From positions 1,952,501 to 2,016,500 of the forward strand of contig NZ_CP050698.1 in assembly GCF_005116655.2 (NCBI RefSeq): 64,000 nt of DNA, in the 5' to 3' direction. Of the stretch, positions 43,115 to 54,313 are shown piece by piece. Position numbers and translations under genes: made by a program. The notes beneath the pieces were generated by a model that made no database searches, was not told the DNA's origin, and saw only the letters and a program-made list of their open reading frames with translations. Positions within the stretch are counted from its first letter, which is position 1. Each line of letters opens with the position of its first letter. The DNA comes from Desulfosediminicola flagellatus (GTDB taxonomy: Bacteria > Desulfobacterota > Desulfobulbia > Desulfobulbales > Desulfocapsaceae).

Positions 43115-44833
43115 ATGAGTATTTTGTTCGGTTTATCCGACAATAATGGAAAACGGTATTCCATCGCCTCATCTCAAGTTTGGCGCTGGTTACTGTTTTC
43201 GATCCCGCTGATCTTTTTGGCGCTGTTCTATTTTTATCCGCTTATAAAAATAGTTCTGCTGAGTTTTCTGCCAGAAGGCAGTTGGCAGCCGGATAAACTG
43301 AGCAGGCTATTCAGTAGTCCTGTCTATGCGCGTATTCTATGGTTTACTACGTGGCAGGCAGCGGTTTCGATGTTGCTAACCGTACTGTTGGCATTACCTG
43401 GCGCCTATATCTTTGCACGATACAGCTTTCGGGGTAAAAACATTTTACAGGCGTTGATGACGGTGCCTTTTGTTCTTCCAACAGTGGTAACCGCGGCCGC
43501 ATTCAGGGCTCTGCTGGGTACAAACGGACTGGTTAACCGTATGCTCATGTCAGTGTTTGAGTTGCAGACTCCACCAATAGCAATAGATCAAACTGTCTAT
43601 TTTTTCCTTCTGGCTCATATCTTTTATAATTACTCACTGGTTGTTCGAATTGTAGGTGGGTTCTGGGCTGGACTGGATCCTGATTTACGTTCGGCAGCAA
43701 AGATGCTTGGAGCTTCGCCCTGGCAGACATTTTATAGAATCACCCTTCCATTACTGCTTCCGGCCATTGGCTCTGCAGCGTTACTGGTGTTTATTTTCTG
43801 CTTTACCAGTTTCGGCGTTGTGCTGATACTTGGTGGTCCGGGTTATGCGACTATTGAGGTCGAAATCTACAGGCAGGCGGTACAGATGTTTAATCTGCCG
43901 ATGGCTGCAGCACTTTCTCTTATTCAGATTGCTGTAAACTTTGCATTGATGTGGATCTATGCAAAGCTGGATGTTCAATCTAAAACCGGATTTTATACCG
44001 AATCGGCAAAATCCGTAGAGCCACTTCCTTCAACACTATTTAAACGTATATGGGTTGGCAGCAATATCGTATTTATGGTGCTGCTTCTCGCAACTCCGCT
44101 GACTGCGTTGATTGCAAGATCGTTTACAGGTGAAAATGGGGCCACCCTTGTATATTACACAGCACTCTTCACCACACAGGCACGATCTGTGTTTTTTGTT
44201 GAGCCGATTAGTGCTGTGGCAAACTCTATCGGATTTGCTGTTGCGGCTATGCTGCTTGCTGTCGTTCTTGGTCTTGCCGCCTCGATATTTTTATCACCTT
44301 CAAAAAGGCGCGGCAAATCGTTCTGGGATGCTCTGATTATGCTTCCATTGGCAACTTCTGCGGTAACTCTGGGTTTTGGTTATATCATCACCCTGAACAA
44401 ACCTCCGCTGAACCTGCGCGATTCAATAGCAATGGTGCCGATTGCACATGCCCTCGTTGCCTTTCCGTTTGTTGTGCGATGCATTCTGCCGACTCTTAGA
44501 CAAATTCCAGAATCTCTTCGCGAAGCGGCAACTATGCTTGGGGCTTCTCCTGCCCAGGTCTGGAAATATGTAGATCTGCCTATCATTACACGGGCAATTC
44601 TTGTAGGTGCTGTATTTGCGTTTTCGATCAGTATGGGGGAGTTCGGGGCTTCAGCGTTTGTCACACGTCCACATACTCCGACAATGCCCGTGGCAATTTT
44701 CCGATTTCTGGGCCAGCCAGGCGATTTAAACTACGGGCAGGCAATGGCTATGAGCAGTATTCTCATGCTTGTTACCTGCTCAGGTTTCTGGCTTATTGGT
44801 AAGGTCGATTCATCGCGATCACGCTTAAGCTGA
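43115..44833 (+). CDS. thiP: Thiamin ABC transporter permease
   Basis: About 572 residues with about 12 membrane helices in two halves, each with an ABC permease EAA loop: LRSAAKMLGASPWQTFYRITLP (about 191-212) and LREAATMLGASPAQVWKYVDLP (about 470-491). This fused two-domain architecture is that of ThiP. It forms the membrane channel for thiamin uptake with ThiB and ThiQ. The ATG at 43115 (12 bp after the thiB stop) is preferred to the TTG at 43109. Confidence 0.94.
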   Translation: MSILFGLSDNNGKRYSIASSQVWRWLLFSIPLIFLALFYFYPLIKIVLLSFLPEGSWQPDKLSRLFSSPVYARILWFTTWQAAVSMLLTVLLALPGAYIFARYSFRGKNILQALMTVPFVLPTVVTAAAFRALLGTNGLVNRMLMSVFELQTPPIAIDQTVYFFLLAHIFYNYSLVVRIVGGFWAGLDPDLRSAAKMLGASPWQTFYRITLPLLLPAIGSAALLVFIFCFTSFGVVLILGGPGYATIEVEIYRQAVQMFNLPMAAALSLIQIAVNFALMWIYAKLDVQSKTGFYTESAKSVEPLPSTLFKRIWVGSNIVFMVLLLATPLTALIARSFTGENGATLVYYTALFTTQARSVFFVEPISAVANSIGFAVAAMLLAVVLGLAASIFLSPSKRRGKSFWDALIMLPLATSAVTLGFGYIITLNKPPLNLRDSIAMVPIAHALVAFPFVVRCILPTLRQIPESLREAATMLGASPAQVWKYVDLPIITRAILVGAVFAFSISMGEFGASAFVTRPHTPTMPVAIFRFLGQPGDLNYGQAMAMSSILMLVTCSGFWLIGKVDSSRSRLS

Positions 44834-44866
44834 TATTTTTTACTCTATTCAAATCTTTCTAATAGC

Positions 44867-45964
44867 ATGTCTATCCCAGCGAATAACACAAAAATTCTTG
44901 AGGTAAAAAATCTCACCAATCATTACCTCGGGCAAAAGCTTTTAGAGGATGTGAATCTCTCTTTAGTGAAAGGTGAAATTCTTTGTCTGCTTGGACCTTC
45001 AGGGTCTGGAAAGACAACATTGCTGCGCCTTATTGCCGGTCTTGAGCAGGAAACATCCGGTGAAGTGATGTTCAATGGCCGAAATATCCTCAAGGTTGCA
45101 CCGCATAAGCGAAATATCGGTATGATGTTTCAGGAGTATGCACTGTTTCCACATAAGAGTGTGAGCCAGAATATCTCATTTGGGCTGGAAATGAAAAAAT
45201 GTTCCACCAATCATCAGGAAAATGTAATTAAATCGATGCTTGAGCTGGTCGGCCTGACCGGCTTTGGTGATCGTAAGGTAGATGAACTGAGTGGCGGAGA
45301 ACGCCAGCGTGTGGCACTGGCGCGAAGCCTTGCTCCTGAGCCTGATCTGCTATTGCTTGATGAGCCATTGGGATCGCTCGACCGGATTTTGCGTGAAAGA
45401 CTCACCATAGAAATTCGAAGTATCCTCAAAAAAATCGGTGTTACGGCAGTTTTTGTGACCCATGATCAGGCCGAGGCGTTCAGTGTAGCTGACAAGGTCG
45501 CAATCCTTCAGGATGGAAGGTTGCAACAGATTGAAACTCCTGAAAACGTATACAGGTTTCCTGCAAACAGGGATGTTGCAGAATTTTTGGGATTTACCAA
45601 TTTCATTGACGGCCAGATTACAGAAAATGGTAATTTTGTTTGTGGAGTCTCAGGCGTAAAAAATCTGCTGTTGAATGCAGAGAAATGGTGCGGAGATCAT
45701 ACACTTCTTATACGCCCGGAAGGTGCATGCGTGTGTGAAAACGGTGATGTTGAAACAGTTCAACCGACCGTTTCAGGCAGGGTGGTACTGTCCCGATTTC
45801 AAGGTTCAACATATAAGGTTGTAGTTGATGCCGGTGGTCAGGAGTGTATTTTTGATTTGCCTCTGGAACCAAAACCACCAGGGCCCGGCGAACACATAGA
45901 TCTGGTGTTGCAACCATCGTCAATTCTGCTATTACGTTCAAAAAAAAGACTAGAAAATATTTAA
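44867..45964 (+). CDS. thiQ: Thiamin ABC transporter ATP-binding protein (long form)
   Basis: 365 residues. Walker A LGPSGSGKTTLL (about 42-53), Q-loop MMFQEYALFP, signature LSGGERQRVALARSLA (about 141-156), Walker B LLLLDEPLGSLD and H-loop VTHDQAEAF are all intact. E. coli ThiQ is about 232 residues. Here a C-terminal ~130 residues form TOBE-like beta segments (LLIRPEGACVC, VSGRVVLSRFQGSTYKVVV) as in sulfate/putrescine-type ATPases, which may add regulation. Context (riboswitch, thiB, thiP, TPK) makes it the thiamin ATPase. Confidence 0.92.
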   Translation: MSIPANNTKILEVKNLTNHYLGQKLLEDVNLSLVKGEILCLLGPSGSGKTTLLRLIAGLEQETSGEVMFNGRNILKVAPHKRNIGMMFQEYALFPHKSVSQNISFGLEMKKCSTNHQENVIKSMLELVGLTGFGDRKVDELSGGERQRVALARSLAPEPDLLLLDEPLGSLDRILRERLTIEIRSILKKIGVTAVFVTHDQAEAFSVADKVAILQDGRLQQIETPENVYRFPANRDVAEFLGFTNFIDGQITENGNFVCGVSGVKNLLLNAEKWCGDHTLLIRPEGACVCENGDVETVQPTVSGRVVLSRFQGSTYKVVVDAGGQECIFDLPLEPKPPGPGEHIDLVLQPSSILLLRSKKRLENI

Positions 45965-45982
45965 AAATGTAAAGGAAGGGTT

Positions 45983-46624
45983 ATGCAGGTCGTCATCTTT
46001 GCAAATGGAAAAGAACCATGTCCACCTGATGCAGTACGTAGAGCCAATAGTGCAGATTTCATTATTGCAGCAGATGGTGGAGCTGAGTATTGCGACAATT
46101 TCGGAATTGTCCCTGATGTGCTTGTAGGTGATCTGGATTCAATTGCAGCGAATCTTCTCAAACAGTATGAAACAGAGGATGTTGAAATAATTCGTCACCC
46201 TGTAAGAAAAGATTCAACTGACTTGGAGCTTGCACTCGAAATTGCCTTGGAAAGAGGCGCGGAACGTATCGAATTATACGGTGCCCTGGGTGGAAGATGG
46301 GATATGAGCATCGCCAATATTTTCCTTGCCGGTGCTGGAAAATTCAGTGGTCTTGAAATCACGCTTTACGGGGTTGATTGCCAGATGCATATTCTCCAGC
46401 CATTACGCGAACAGCGGTTTAGCAATTACCTGAATACACCGGTCACATTGCTGCCATTATTTGGTGATGTGACCGGTGTATCATTGCAAGGGTTTGAATA
46501 TCCACTTAGAGGTGCAAAAATTGTCTCAGGATCAACGCATGGCGTCAGTAATGTCATTGTAGAACGGTCTGCCACGATTAATCATCAGGATGGCGTTCTG
46601 CTCTGCATTATTTCATGTACCTGA
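45983..46624 (+). CDS. Thiamin pyrophosphokinase
   Basis: 213 residues. Motifs [20 protein letters not shown] (about 28-47) and [10 protein letters not shown] (about 48-57), then [19 protein letters not shown] (about 73-91), contain the Asp residues binding ATP-Mg and thiamin. A later [12 protein letters not shown] is also typical. It converts imported thiamin to TPP, completing a salvage operon under its own end-product riboswitch. GGAAGG lies upstream of the ATG. Its 3' end overlaps that of the convergent acyl-CoA ligase gene by 12 bp. Confidence 0.93.
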   Translation: MQVVIFANGKEPCPPDAVRRANSADFIIAADGGAEYCDNFGIVPDVLVGDLDSIAANLLKQYETEDVEIIRHPVRKDSTDLELALEIALERGAERIELYGALGGRWDMSIANIFLAGAGKFSGLEITLYGVDCQMHILQPLREQRFSNYLNTPVTLLPLFGDVTGVSLQGFEYPLRGAKIVSGSTHGVSNVIVERSATINHQDGVLLCIISCT

Positions 46625-48292
46625 TCCTTTCAGTTCTCCTATCATTGCCTCTTTCATTTTGAATTTCTGAATCTTACCTGTAACTGTCATCGGGTATTCC
46701 GTTACCATACGAATATGTTTCGGTATTTTATAATGGGCAATGTGTTCTTTGCAGTAATTGTATATATCCTCTGCTGTTAACGATTGATCGGGGGCCGGAC
46801 GTATCCAGGCGCAGACCACTTCTCCTAATTTCTCGTCTGGCACACCAAACACCTGAACATCGAGAATGTGCGGATGTGTATAGAGGTATTCTTCAATTTC
46901 CCGCGGGTATATATTTTCCCCCCCCCTGATAATCATATCTTTTAGTCTGCCAACGACACTGCAATATCCCTGATCGTCAATAACGGCGAGGTCTCCGGTA
47001 TGCATCCAGCCTGCTTCGTCTATAACCTCGCGTGTCCGCTCTTTGTTGCCCCAATATCCCTGCATCACCAGATAACCTCTGGTCAACAGTTCACCGACAG
47101 TACCTCTTGGTACGACATTACCATGAGCGTCAATAATTTTTGCTTCGGCATGGGGCTGTATACGTCCTACAGTGGTCACCCGTTTTTCAACGTCATCTTT
47201 TGTCGAGCTTTGAAAGCTGACCGGGCTCGTTTCTGTCATGCCATAGGCAATGGTAATTTCGGACATATGCATCTGGTCCATTACTCTTTTCATGACTTCT
47301 ATTGGGCAGGGGGCTCCGGCCATTATGCCTGTACGCAGGGTATCGAGCCGGAAGTCTCGAAATCCAGGATGATCCAGTTCAGCAATAAACATAGTGGGCA
47401 CGCCATGAAGCGCGGTGCAATGTTCTCTTTGGATGCTCTCAAGTGTTGAGACTGGATCAAAGCCTTCAGCAGGATAAATCATTGCTGCACCATGAGTTGT
47501 GCAGGCAAGGTTGCCAAGTACCATGCCGAAGCAATGATAGAGTGGAACAGGGATGCATAGCCTGTCTATTTCACTGAATTTCATTGCTTCGCCAACAAAA
47601 TAACCGTTGTTGAGGATATTGAAATGAGTAAGTGTGGCACCTTTTGGTGTCCCGGTTGTGCCGCTGGTAAACTGGATATTTATCGGTGAATCGAATTGGA
47701 GGGACTGTGCAATATCCACAAGGCGTGCATGGTCTTTTTCACGGGCCAATTCCAGTACTTCTTGAAATCTGAACATACCCGGTAGTGGTTCGTCCCCTGT
47801 CTGAATCAGAAATTTCAGGTGAGGTAGGATCTTAGCTCGTATATTTCCAGGCGTAGATTGAGCGATCTCCGGTACAAGTGAATTGATCATTTCCAGATAA
47901 TTGCTCGTTTTGAACGTACTTGCGAGTATGAGAGCTTTTGCCTGGACTGTTTTCAGTGCGTATTCCAGTTCTGAAAGCCTATAGGCGGGATTGATGTTTA
48001 CCAGAATAAGACCGCATTTCGCCGTTGCATATTGCGTTATGACCCATTCGCTGCAATTGGGTGACCATATACCAACTCTGTCACCAGGTTCTAATCCCAG
48101 GGCTAAGAGGCCTGCAGCAAAATCGTTAACCCGTTTTTGGAGTTCTTTATATGACCAGCGGACCTTCTGGTGTCGAACAATCAGGGCATCCTTATCTGGA
48201 AATCGAGCGACAGTGTTGTCAAAGTTTGTGCCGATTGTTTCGCCACGAAGAGCAATAGGACTGGCACCGTGGACATACGATTGTTTGAGCAT
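46613..48292 (-). CDS. AMP-dependent acyl-CoA ligase
   Basis: 559 residues, ANL superfamily, medium/long-chain fatty-acid-CoA ligase type. The phosphate loop is [14 protein letters not shown] (about 206-219), the adenine motif [13 protein letters not shown] (about 350-362) and the hinge [22 protein letters not shown] (about 447-468). The catalytic Lys is in [13 protein letters not shown]. It activates a carboxylic acid to its CoA thioester in the cytoplasm. AAAGGAGGTTC, a near-perfect Shine-Dalgarno, lies before the ATG. Stand-alone, convergent with the thiamin operon. Confidence 0.93.
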   Translation of the reverse strand: MLKQSYVHGASPIALRGETIGTNFDNTVARFPDKDALIVRHQKVRWSYKELQKRVNDFAAGLLALGLEPGDRVGIWSPNCSEWVITQYATAKCGLILVNINPAYRLSELEYALKTVQAKALILASTFKTSNYLEMINSLVPEIAQSTPGNIRAKILPHLKFLIQTGDEPLPGMFRFQEVLELAREKDHARLVDIAQSLQFDSPINIQFTSGTTGTPKGATLTHFNILNNGYFVGEAMKFSEIDRLCIPVPLYHCFGMVLGNLACTTHGAAMIYPAEGFDPVSTLESIQREHCTALHGVPTMFIAELDHPGFRDFRLDTLRTGIMAGAPCPIEVMKRVMDQMHMSEITIAYGMTETSPVSFQSSTKDDVEKRVTTVGRIQPHAEAKIIDAHGNVVPRGTVGELLTRGYLVMQGYWGNKERTREVIDEAGWMHTGDLAVIDDQGYCSVVGRLKDMIIRGGENIYPREIEEYLYTHPHILDVQVFGVPDEKLGEVVCAWIRPAPDQSLTAEDIYNYCKEHIAHYKIPKHIRMVTEYPMTVTGKIQKFKMKEAMIGELKGSGT

Positions 48293-48872
48293 CCTGAACC
48301 TCCTTTCGGTTAGGAGATTGTCGGGCTGAACCTTTTAGATCAACTCGGCGTTGTGTAGAAAAATTAGTGCCCGCAGGTAGGTGTTGACTCCGATAACCAT
48401 TAGAATGATGCACTTAATTTTCCAGCAATGCCGAGATTTGAGGTCAAAACGCTTAAACCGACAGACTCCCAGGATTATCCATATTTGTAGATGCAATATT
48501 ACAAGGAACTTCTATATGGCTGATGTTCAATCGTATCGCATTCCGGACAAAGCAGGCAAAGAAAAATGATAGTAAAGTTATAGTACGGTATGAGATTCAG
48601 CTGTTTCACCGTTAGCCAGGAATTCTCATCGATACAATTTTTCGTAGCCAGGTGATTGTAGTGAACCAGGAAATGTCAGGAATAGGTATTCTTTCAATTA
48701 ATTGATCTGAGAACAGTTGGTGTGATACACTTATTAGGTAAAAGTATGAAGATATATAATTTTTCTGCTCGCAGAAAAATTAGAGGTAACACGTTCAATC
48801 TTAAAGGATCAGCAGATAATAACATGCTGAAGCTCCTCATTCTATAATAGATTCGCTACAAGGTTTGAGTGT
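48293..48872. other. Divergent intergenic region
   Basis: About 580 bp between the acyl-CoA ligase (minus) and the PhnD-like gene (plus). A -10-like TATAAT lies at 48843-48848, about 25 bp before the PhnD-like start, without a clear -35. The strings CCAGGAATTCTCATCGATAC (48616) and CTGGATTTCTCATCAATACA (53230) resemble each other and may be a minor repeat. Confidence 0.4.
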
Positions 48873-49772
48873 ATGTTTATACCTAAAAAAAGATGGACAC
48901 CGGTTGTACTGTTCATTCTGTTTGTCGTTTTCCCGCAGATGCTTTTGGCACGAGACATCGTTATTGGCTCTATAAATGATAACCCTAAAGAAGAGGTTCA
49001 AACTTTTCTACCCATTGCAAAGTACCTTGGAGAAGAATTGCAAAAAGATGGGATAGAAAAGGGGAAAGTGGTCATAACACGAAGCATGGAAAAGATGGCA
49101 GAACTGTTATCAGTAGGAAAAGTTGATCTCTATATTGATAGCCCCTACCCAATCCTCAATGTGAGTAACTTGAGTGGCGGGGTGTTTTTTCTAAGGCGCT
49201 GGAAAGGTGGTTTGAGTGGGTATCATTCTGTGATTTTCACACATAAAGATAGCACTATTACGACGCTGGAAGATCTTAAGGGAAAGATGATTGCCTTTGA
49301 AGAACCGTGGTCATCATCTTCATATTTTCTGCCCAAACACAGCCTTATGCAACACAACATATCTCTTGTAGAAAAGAATAATTTTAGAGAATCTGTCGAA
49401 GGTGGAAAATTAGGGTATGTGTTTAGCTATTCTGATAAAAATACCATGTTTTGGGTCTTGAATAAACAGGTGGATGCGGGCGGAATGAGTCTGGAAAAAA
49501 TGAACCGACATGCTAAAGACAATATAGACAGTATCCGTATCATTCATCAGACGTTTTATATCCCACGCCATGTGGTTTTACATCGTGCAGACCTCGAACC
49601 TGAACTGGTTGCACGAATCACAGAGATTCTCACAGAAATGGATAAGACGGAAAAAGGTCGGGAGGTCCTGAAAGCTTTTGAGGAGACAGCTAAATTCGAT
49701 GCAATTCCAGAGGATTCTCTTAAGGCAATGCAGGATGGATTGAAGTTTATGCGCGAAAATGTCGGCGAATAA
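48873..49772 (+). CDS. PhnD-like phosphate/phosphonate-type periplasmic binding protein
   Basis: 299 residues with a signal peptide (about 1-26, [17 protein letters not shown]). The mature start [20 protein letters not shown] and the segment [20 protein letters not shown] match the PhnD/PtxB-type family (substrate-binding, ABC-type). [29 protein letters not shown] is its typical central part. There is no permease or ATPase in the neighbourhood. The next gene, 17 bp downstream, is a membrane hybrid histidine kinase, so this protein probably presents a ligand to that kinase. Confidence 0.9.
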   Translation: MFIPKKRWTPVVLFILFVVFPQMLLARDIVIGSINDNPKEEVQTFLPIAKYLGEELQKDGIEKGKVVITRSMEKMAELLSVGKVDLYIDSPYPILNVSNLSGGVFFLRRWKGGLSGYHSVIFTHKDSTITTLEDLKGKMIAFEEPWSSSSYFLPKHSLMQHNISLVEKNNFRESVEGGKLGYVFSYSDKNTMFWVLNKQVDAGGMSLEKMNRHAKDNIDSIRIIHQTFYIPRHVVLHRADLEPELVARITEILTEMDKTEKGREVLKAFEETAKFDAIPEDSLKAMQDGLKFMRENVGE

Positions 49773-49789
49773 TACTCTGGTTTAATCGT

Positions 49790-52084
49790 ATGAGTATTCG
49801 TTCAAAACTTATCCTTTTTACTCTTGGAATCATATTATTCGTAGGTGCAGGGATTAGTTTCTATTCAATTTATTCTGATAATACGAGAGCCTATGAGATA
49901 TTTGAGAAAGAATGTAAAATCACAATCAGTTTCCTCACGTCTGCAATAATCAACGATGTCTATTTCCTCGATGTTAACTCTCTCGACGGTAAGTTACAGG
50001 ATGCCTTTGTGCACCCTGGTATAAACAGTATGGTTGTTTATGATACACAAGGAGCTGTTCTGGTAGGCCATGGGCGTGAAGGACAGAATGAAGATTTTAC
50101 AGTAAAACTGGATAAAACGATCTTCGATGAACGTCTTTCCTCACATATTCAAAAGGAAGATACACGCTGGCTGATGATTGGAGAAATCCCATTTCCTGAT
50201 GGTACCATTCTTGGCTATCTCGCTATAGAGTTTTCTATTGAAAGTCTTAAAGAACGGATTGCCGATACTCTGAAACGACAACTTATGGCCACCGCCCTTG
50301 CCCTCCTGCTTGGCACAGCCCTAGCCTACTTTCTGGCTACTGCCCTTAGTAGCCGCATTAAGATAATTCTCTCAGGGTTTCAGCGTGTAGGTGAAGGGGA
50401 ACTCGAAACACAGTTGTATATTAGTTCAAAAGATGAGCTCGGAGAATTAGCAATCCAGTTCAATAAAATGACAAATCGCCTTGCACGATATTGGAGTGAT
50501 GTGGATGAGGCTCGTATTAAGGCGGAGAGAGCTAATGAGGCTAAGAGTATGTTTTTGGCCAACATGAGCCATGAAATTCGTACTCCTATGAATGGTCTAA
50601 TGGGGATGGCGGAACTCCTGCTTTCTACTGATTTACGATCAGACCAGAGGCGATATGCCAATACCATCATTAATTCAGGGGATACCCTTTTAAACGTAAT
50701 AAACGATATTCTTGATTTTTCAAAAATCGAACAGGGGGAACTGATATTTGAAAACAGGTGGTTTGATATTCGCAATGTTCTTGAGGATATTGCTGAGTTG
50801 TTTGCTCCAAGGGCGTATATTAAACGACTGGAGTTACTGCTCTCTATATCTGACGATCTGCCGGTTAAATATTACGGTGATTCCCACAGACTACAGCAGG
50901 TAGTTTCAAACTTTTTAAATAATGCCATTAAATTCACCCATGAAGGGGAAATAGAAATAGAGGCCTTTGCTGGGGAGGGACATGGCGGGATACAAACGTT
51001 ATCCATTTTTATTCGAGATACAGGTATTGGAGTGGATGAGGAAACCAAAACGCGTCTTTTCACTCCATTTACCCAGGCTGATGAATCGACGACACGTAAA
51101 TACGGTGGTACAGGCCTTGGGTTGGCTATAAGCAAATCCATAATTGAAACTATGGGTGGGGCAATCAGCATGGAAAGCAAAGTCGGTTATGGTACACGAA
51201 TTGGTTTTGAAATTCCGCTTAAGGCTGATGATTCTATCCCGAAAGATGGTTCAATCGACAGGCTGGCCGGGTTGAGATCGTTACTAGTTGATGATAATGA
51301 GCGATCGTTGGAAATTCTCAGTAAACAATTATCTTCATGGAACGTTCAGAATGTAATAACAGCACATGGCTTTGATGCAATTGCGGAATACAAGCAATCG
51401 ATGAATGCTGGTGTGGCTTTCGATGTAATTATAATTGATCAGGAATTACCAGATATCAATGGGGTGAAACTGGCTGAACACATTTTTGATATAGCAAAAG
51501 GTATTCCTCCCAACCTGATTATACTTGTTCCCAACTGGGCTAATAGTGAATCTATTTATGCCAATGGCAGGATACCGTTGCACTGTATTGCAAAGCCGGT
51601 AAGGTCGAATGATTTGCAACGGGCTTTACTGGCAGGACGTCAGGAAGATATATCATACGACCGGGCTGAAATACGCCGTGGCGGCAGTTTAAAAGTTTTC
51701 CGAAATTCACTGGCAGGTAAAATCCTTCTGGTTGAAGATAATGCAGTGAATCAAGAGGTTGCGCTTGGCACACTGAGGCTGTTCGGCTGTGTGGTTGATT
51801 GTGCAGTTGATGGTAATGAGGCTATTGAGATGTGGGAAAAAACATTTTACGATCTTATTCTGATGGATTTGCAAATGCCGGAAATGGATGGATATCAGAC
51901 AACAAAAGAAATCCGGTCCCGTGAAAAGATCAAAGGAGGCCATACACCAATTATCGCTCTCACCGCACATGCTCTCAAAGGTGAGGAGGGGAAATGTATT
52001 AAAGCGGGAATGGACGGTTATCTACCGAAACCGTTTGACACTGTCGAACTTCACGACACCTTGCAACACTGGATTTCGGAGTAA
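49790..52084 (+). CDS. Hybrid sensor histidine kinase with two receiver domains
   Basis: 764 residues. Membrane helix 1 about 7-28, periplasmic sensor about 29-163, helix 2 about 166-188, HAMP about 189-242. HisKA has the phospho-accepting His in [12 protein letters not shown] (about 260-271), and the HATPase shows [15 protein letters not shown] and [13 protein letters not shown]1 (about 495-615) has [13 protein letters not shown], and REC2 (about 645-763) has [23 protein letters not shown] and LPKPF. No HPt domain or output regulator is adjacent, so the phosphorelay partner is elsewhere. The 17-bp gap to the PhnD-like gene implies co-transcription and shared ligand sensing. Confidence 0.93.
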   Translation: MSIRSKLILFTLGIILFVGAGISFYSIYSDNTRAYEIFEKECKITISFLTSAIINDVYFLDVNSLDGKLQDAFVHPGINSMVVYDTQGAVLVGHGREGQNEDFTVKLDKTIFDERLSSHIQKEDTRWLMIGEIPFPDGTILGYLAIEFSIESLKERIADTLKRQLMATALALLLGTALAYFLATALSSRIKIILSGFQRVGEGELETQLYISSKDELGELAIQFNKMTNRLARYWSDVDEARIKAERANEAKSMFLANMSHEIRTPMNGLMGMAELLLSTDLRSDQRRYANTIINSGDTLLNVINDILDFSKIEQGELIFENRWFDIRNVLEDIAELFAPRAYIKRLELLLSISDDLPVKYYGDSHRLQQVVSNFLNNAIKFTHEGEIEIEAFAGEGHGGIQTLSIFIRDTGIGVDEETKTRLFTPFTQADESTTRKYGGTGLGLAISKSIIETMGGAISMESKVGYGTRIGFEIPLKADDSIPKDGSIDRLAGLRSLLVDDNERSLEILSKQLSSWNVQNVITAHGFDAIAEYKQSMNAGVAFDVIIIDQELPDINGVKLAEHIFDIAKGIPPNLIILVPNWANSESIYANGRIPLHCIAKPVRSNDLQRALLAGRQEDISYDRAEIRRGGSLKVFRNSLAGKILLVEDNAVNQEVALGTLRLFGCVVDCAVDGNEAIEMWEKTFYDLILMDLQMPEMDGYQTTKEIRSREKIKGGHTPIIALTAHALKGEEGKCIKAGMDGYLPKPFDTVELHDTLQHWISE

Positions 52085-52152
52085 TGTAGAAATTCGTGGC
52101 GTAAAGAAATGCCGTGCATCTGTAATGTATTATCTGTTTGTTGCTAAGAGTG

Positions 52153-53142
52153 CTATATGAGCGACCAGCGGAGAGTCTGTTCTGCATAATAAGGCACCAC
52201 ATCACCATACTTTGCAGGAACCTCCCACGCAGTATCGGTAAGCGCGACCTCTTTTTTAGGAACAGTGAGTCCGTAGCGGTTAATAGCATAGTCACTCACG
52301 AATCCCTGCAGCAATTCAAGACAGTTTTGTTCTTCGAATATCTGGGCAAGCAGTGGAAGAGCAACAGGAGCAGAGAATACGCCTGCAGCACAACCTACAC
52401 ATTCTTTTTTATGACGTGGATGTGGAGCGGAATCTGAGCCAAACAGGATTTTTTTATTGCCACTGAAAACAGCTTCACGCAGTGCTTCGCGGTCGGTAGG
52501 TCTTTTTGCTATGGGCTTGCAAAACAGATGGGGTTGCATCATTCCGCCTACAACATCATCAAGTGTGAGTAGAAGGTGGTGGACGGTTACTGTTGCTGAG
52601 ACATTTTCATGTTTTTCAAGAAACCTTACCGCTGCCTCTGTTGTGATATGCTCCATTATTACATGCAGGCGCGGGTATTGAGTTGCTATAGTTTGATATA
52701 CATCGAGGAACTCTTTTTCTCTATCCATCACAAAGCCGTTACTCTCACCATGTACCAGCAGCGGTATCTGCAGATCTTCCATTATTTGCAGAGTCGGTTC
52801 AATTGCTGAAAAATCTGATACACCATTTTCACTCTGGGTGGTAATTCCGGCTGGATAGAGTTTAATACCAATAATTTTATCTCTGACTTGCTCTAGCTCT
52901 TCTCGTGTATAGGGTCTGAAAAACAACGTCATAAATGGTTCGAAATTTTCATGGCCACAACATTTTTTGATATCATTACGGTACTGTTCAACTTTTATAA
53001 GCGAATCAACAGGGGATATGAGGTTGGGCATGATTACAGCGCCGGAAAACTGCTGGGCAGTAAATGGAGCAACATGTTTAAGCATGTCACCTTCACGAAG
53101 ATGAAGGTGCATATCCAGGGGCGAGTTGAGTAGTAATTTCAT
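52153..53142 (-). CDS. pyrC: Dihydroorotase (type II)
   Basis: 329 residues. It carries out the third step of de novo pyrimidine synthesis, closing carbamoyl-aspartate to dihydroorotate. Metal-binding HxH is in DMHLHLREGD (about 10-19), the carboxylated Lys in IIGIKLYPAG (about 90-99), further His in LLVHGES and VIMEHIT, and the catalytic Asp in LFGSDSAPH (about 240-248). Length and motifs match the E. coli-type enzyme. Single gene on the minus strand, convergent with the hybrid kinase gene. Confidence 0.95.
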   Translation of the reverse strand: MKLLLNSPLDMHLHLREGDMLKHVAPFTAQQFSGAVIMPNLISPVDSLIKVEQYRNDIKKCCGHENFEPFMTLFFRPYTREELEQVRDKIIGIKLYPAGITTQSENGVSDFSAIEPTLQIMEDLQIPLLVHGESNGFVMDREKEFLDVYQTIATQYPRLHVIMEHITTEAAVRFLEKHENVSATVTVHHLLLTLDDVVGGMMQPHLFCKPIAKRPTDREALREAVFSGNKKILFGSDSAPHPRHKKECVGCAAGVFSAPVALPLLAQIFEEQNCLELLQGFVSDYAINRYGLTVPKKEVALTDTAWEVPAKYGDVVPYYAEQTLRWSLI

Positions 53143-53514
53143 AATGTAAGCGTCTTGAGTAAGGAAAGAGTTGAGATAATAGACTTGATTGAGAATAACT
53201 GAAAAATAGCGTGATTGACAGTCCTAACCTGGATTTCTCATCAATACAGGTAGTCGCAGGCCGAGGCACAAGCAACGCTATTGTAATAAAACACTGCAAA
53301 TGGCCTGTAATGATGTAGTTGCTGAAAAAATTCTATTGATTTGAAGGGTGATCCTTTTTGATTTCAAATGAAAAACACTCTGTTGTTTGAATTTGTTATT
53401 ATTTCCGCTTAAAATCATTTGTTTGAGTTTGTAATCTAAATACCAATGAGGAATGCGGGCTGAAGAACATCTGCGGACGCAATGTATGTAATAGCGTAAA
53501 CAATCTAAAAGAGA
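53143..53514. other. Divergent intergenic region
   Basis: About 370 bp between pyrC and a methyltransferase gene. It carries the CTGGATTTCTCATCAATACA string noted at 48.6 kb and AATGGCCTGTAATGATGT, related to one at 29.8 kb. No riboswitch or attenuator was recognised for pyrC. Confidence 0.35.
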
Positions 53515-54240
53515 ATGAAAAATATCATATTGGATAATAGAAAAGATCCGCTGGGTGCAATGCTTTTGGATTATATGGCGGGCAAGCATGATGCCTGTCT
53601 TGAAGTAGAATCAAGCACGCTTGATATGAGCACAATGTGCGGTGAATTAATGTTCAGGCCTCATCAGCTCATGAGTGGTCTTGAGAAAAAAGCACTGGAG
53701 TTGTGTCACGGTGATATACTCGATGTTGGGGCAGGAAGTGGGTGTCACAGCCTCTATTTACAGGAGCAGGGGAAACGGGTGGATAGCCTCGATATCTCTC
53801 CTGGCTGCATTGAGGTAATGAAAAAACGGTCCGTGCGTAATCCCATTTATGACAACCTGTTTTCTCTGGATATTGTGAAATACGATACAGTTCTCATGCT
53901 CATGAACGGTATTGGACTATGTGGCACGCTTGAAGGACTGCATCTATTTCTTCAACATCTGCCTTCAATCTTAAAAGATGGCGGGCAATTGCTTGCAGAT
54001 TCAACGGATCTGACCTCATTGTACGATAAGGCAGCGGGTGATGGATATTCGCTGGAAGGGTACATGGGGGAAACCGAATTTGTAATGAGCTATCACCATG
54101 TGATATCAGAACCGTTTGACTGGTTATATATCGATTATCAAACTTTGCTCCTGCTTGTTCAGCACTATGGCATGCAGTGTGAGCTGGTCATTGAAGGAGA
54201 GGGCGGTCAATATCTTGCCCGAGTGTTTGGTACACACTGA
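53515..54240 (+). CDS. Class I SAM-dependent methyltransferase
   Basis: 241 residues. Motif I DILDVGAGSGCHSLYLQEQG (about 66-85), the acidic ribose contact VDSLDIS (about 88-94), motif II DTVLMLMNGIGLCG and post-motif LKDGGQLLADSTDL. It uses SAM to methylate an unknown small molecule. The N-terminal ~60 residues (LGAMLLDYMAGKHDACLEVE) resemble UbiE/COQ5-like relatives with a lid. Single gene, plus strand. Confidence 0.85.
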   Translation: MKNIILDNRKDPLGAMLLDYMAGKHDACLEVESSTLDMSTMCGELMFRPHQLMSGLEKKALELCHGDILDVGAGSGCHSLYLQEQGKRVDSLDISPGCIEVMKKRSVRNPIYDNLFSLDIVKYDTVLMLMNGIGLCGTLEGLHLFLQHLPSILKDGGQLLADSTDLTSLYDKAAGDGYSLEGYMGETEFVMSYHHVISEPFDWLYIDYQTLLLLVQHYGMQCELVIEGEGGQYLARVFGTH

Positions 54241-54284
54241 AATGTATTTTATATGTTTTATCTGCATATTCAGAAAAATGTCTG

Positions 54285-54313
54285 CAATTACGCAATTACG
54301 CAATTACGCAATT
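54285..54313. repeat. Tandem octamer repeat
   Basis: CAATTACG is repeated three times head to tail (54285-54308), followed by a partial copy (CAATT). It is intergenic, about 220 bp upstream of the CoA-transferase gene. Confidence 0.75.
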
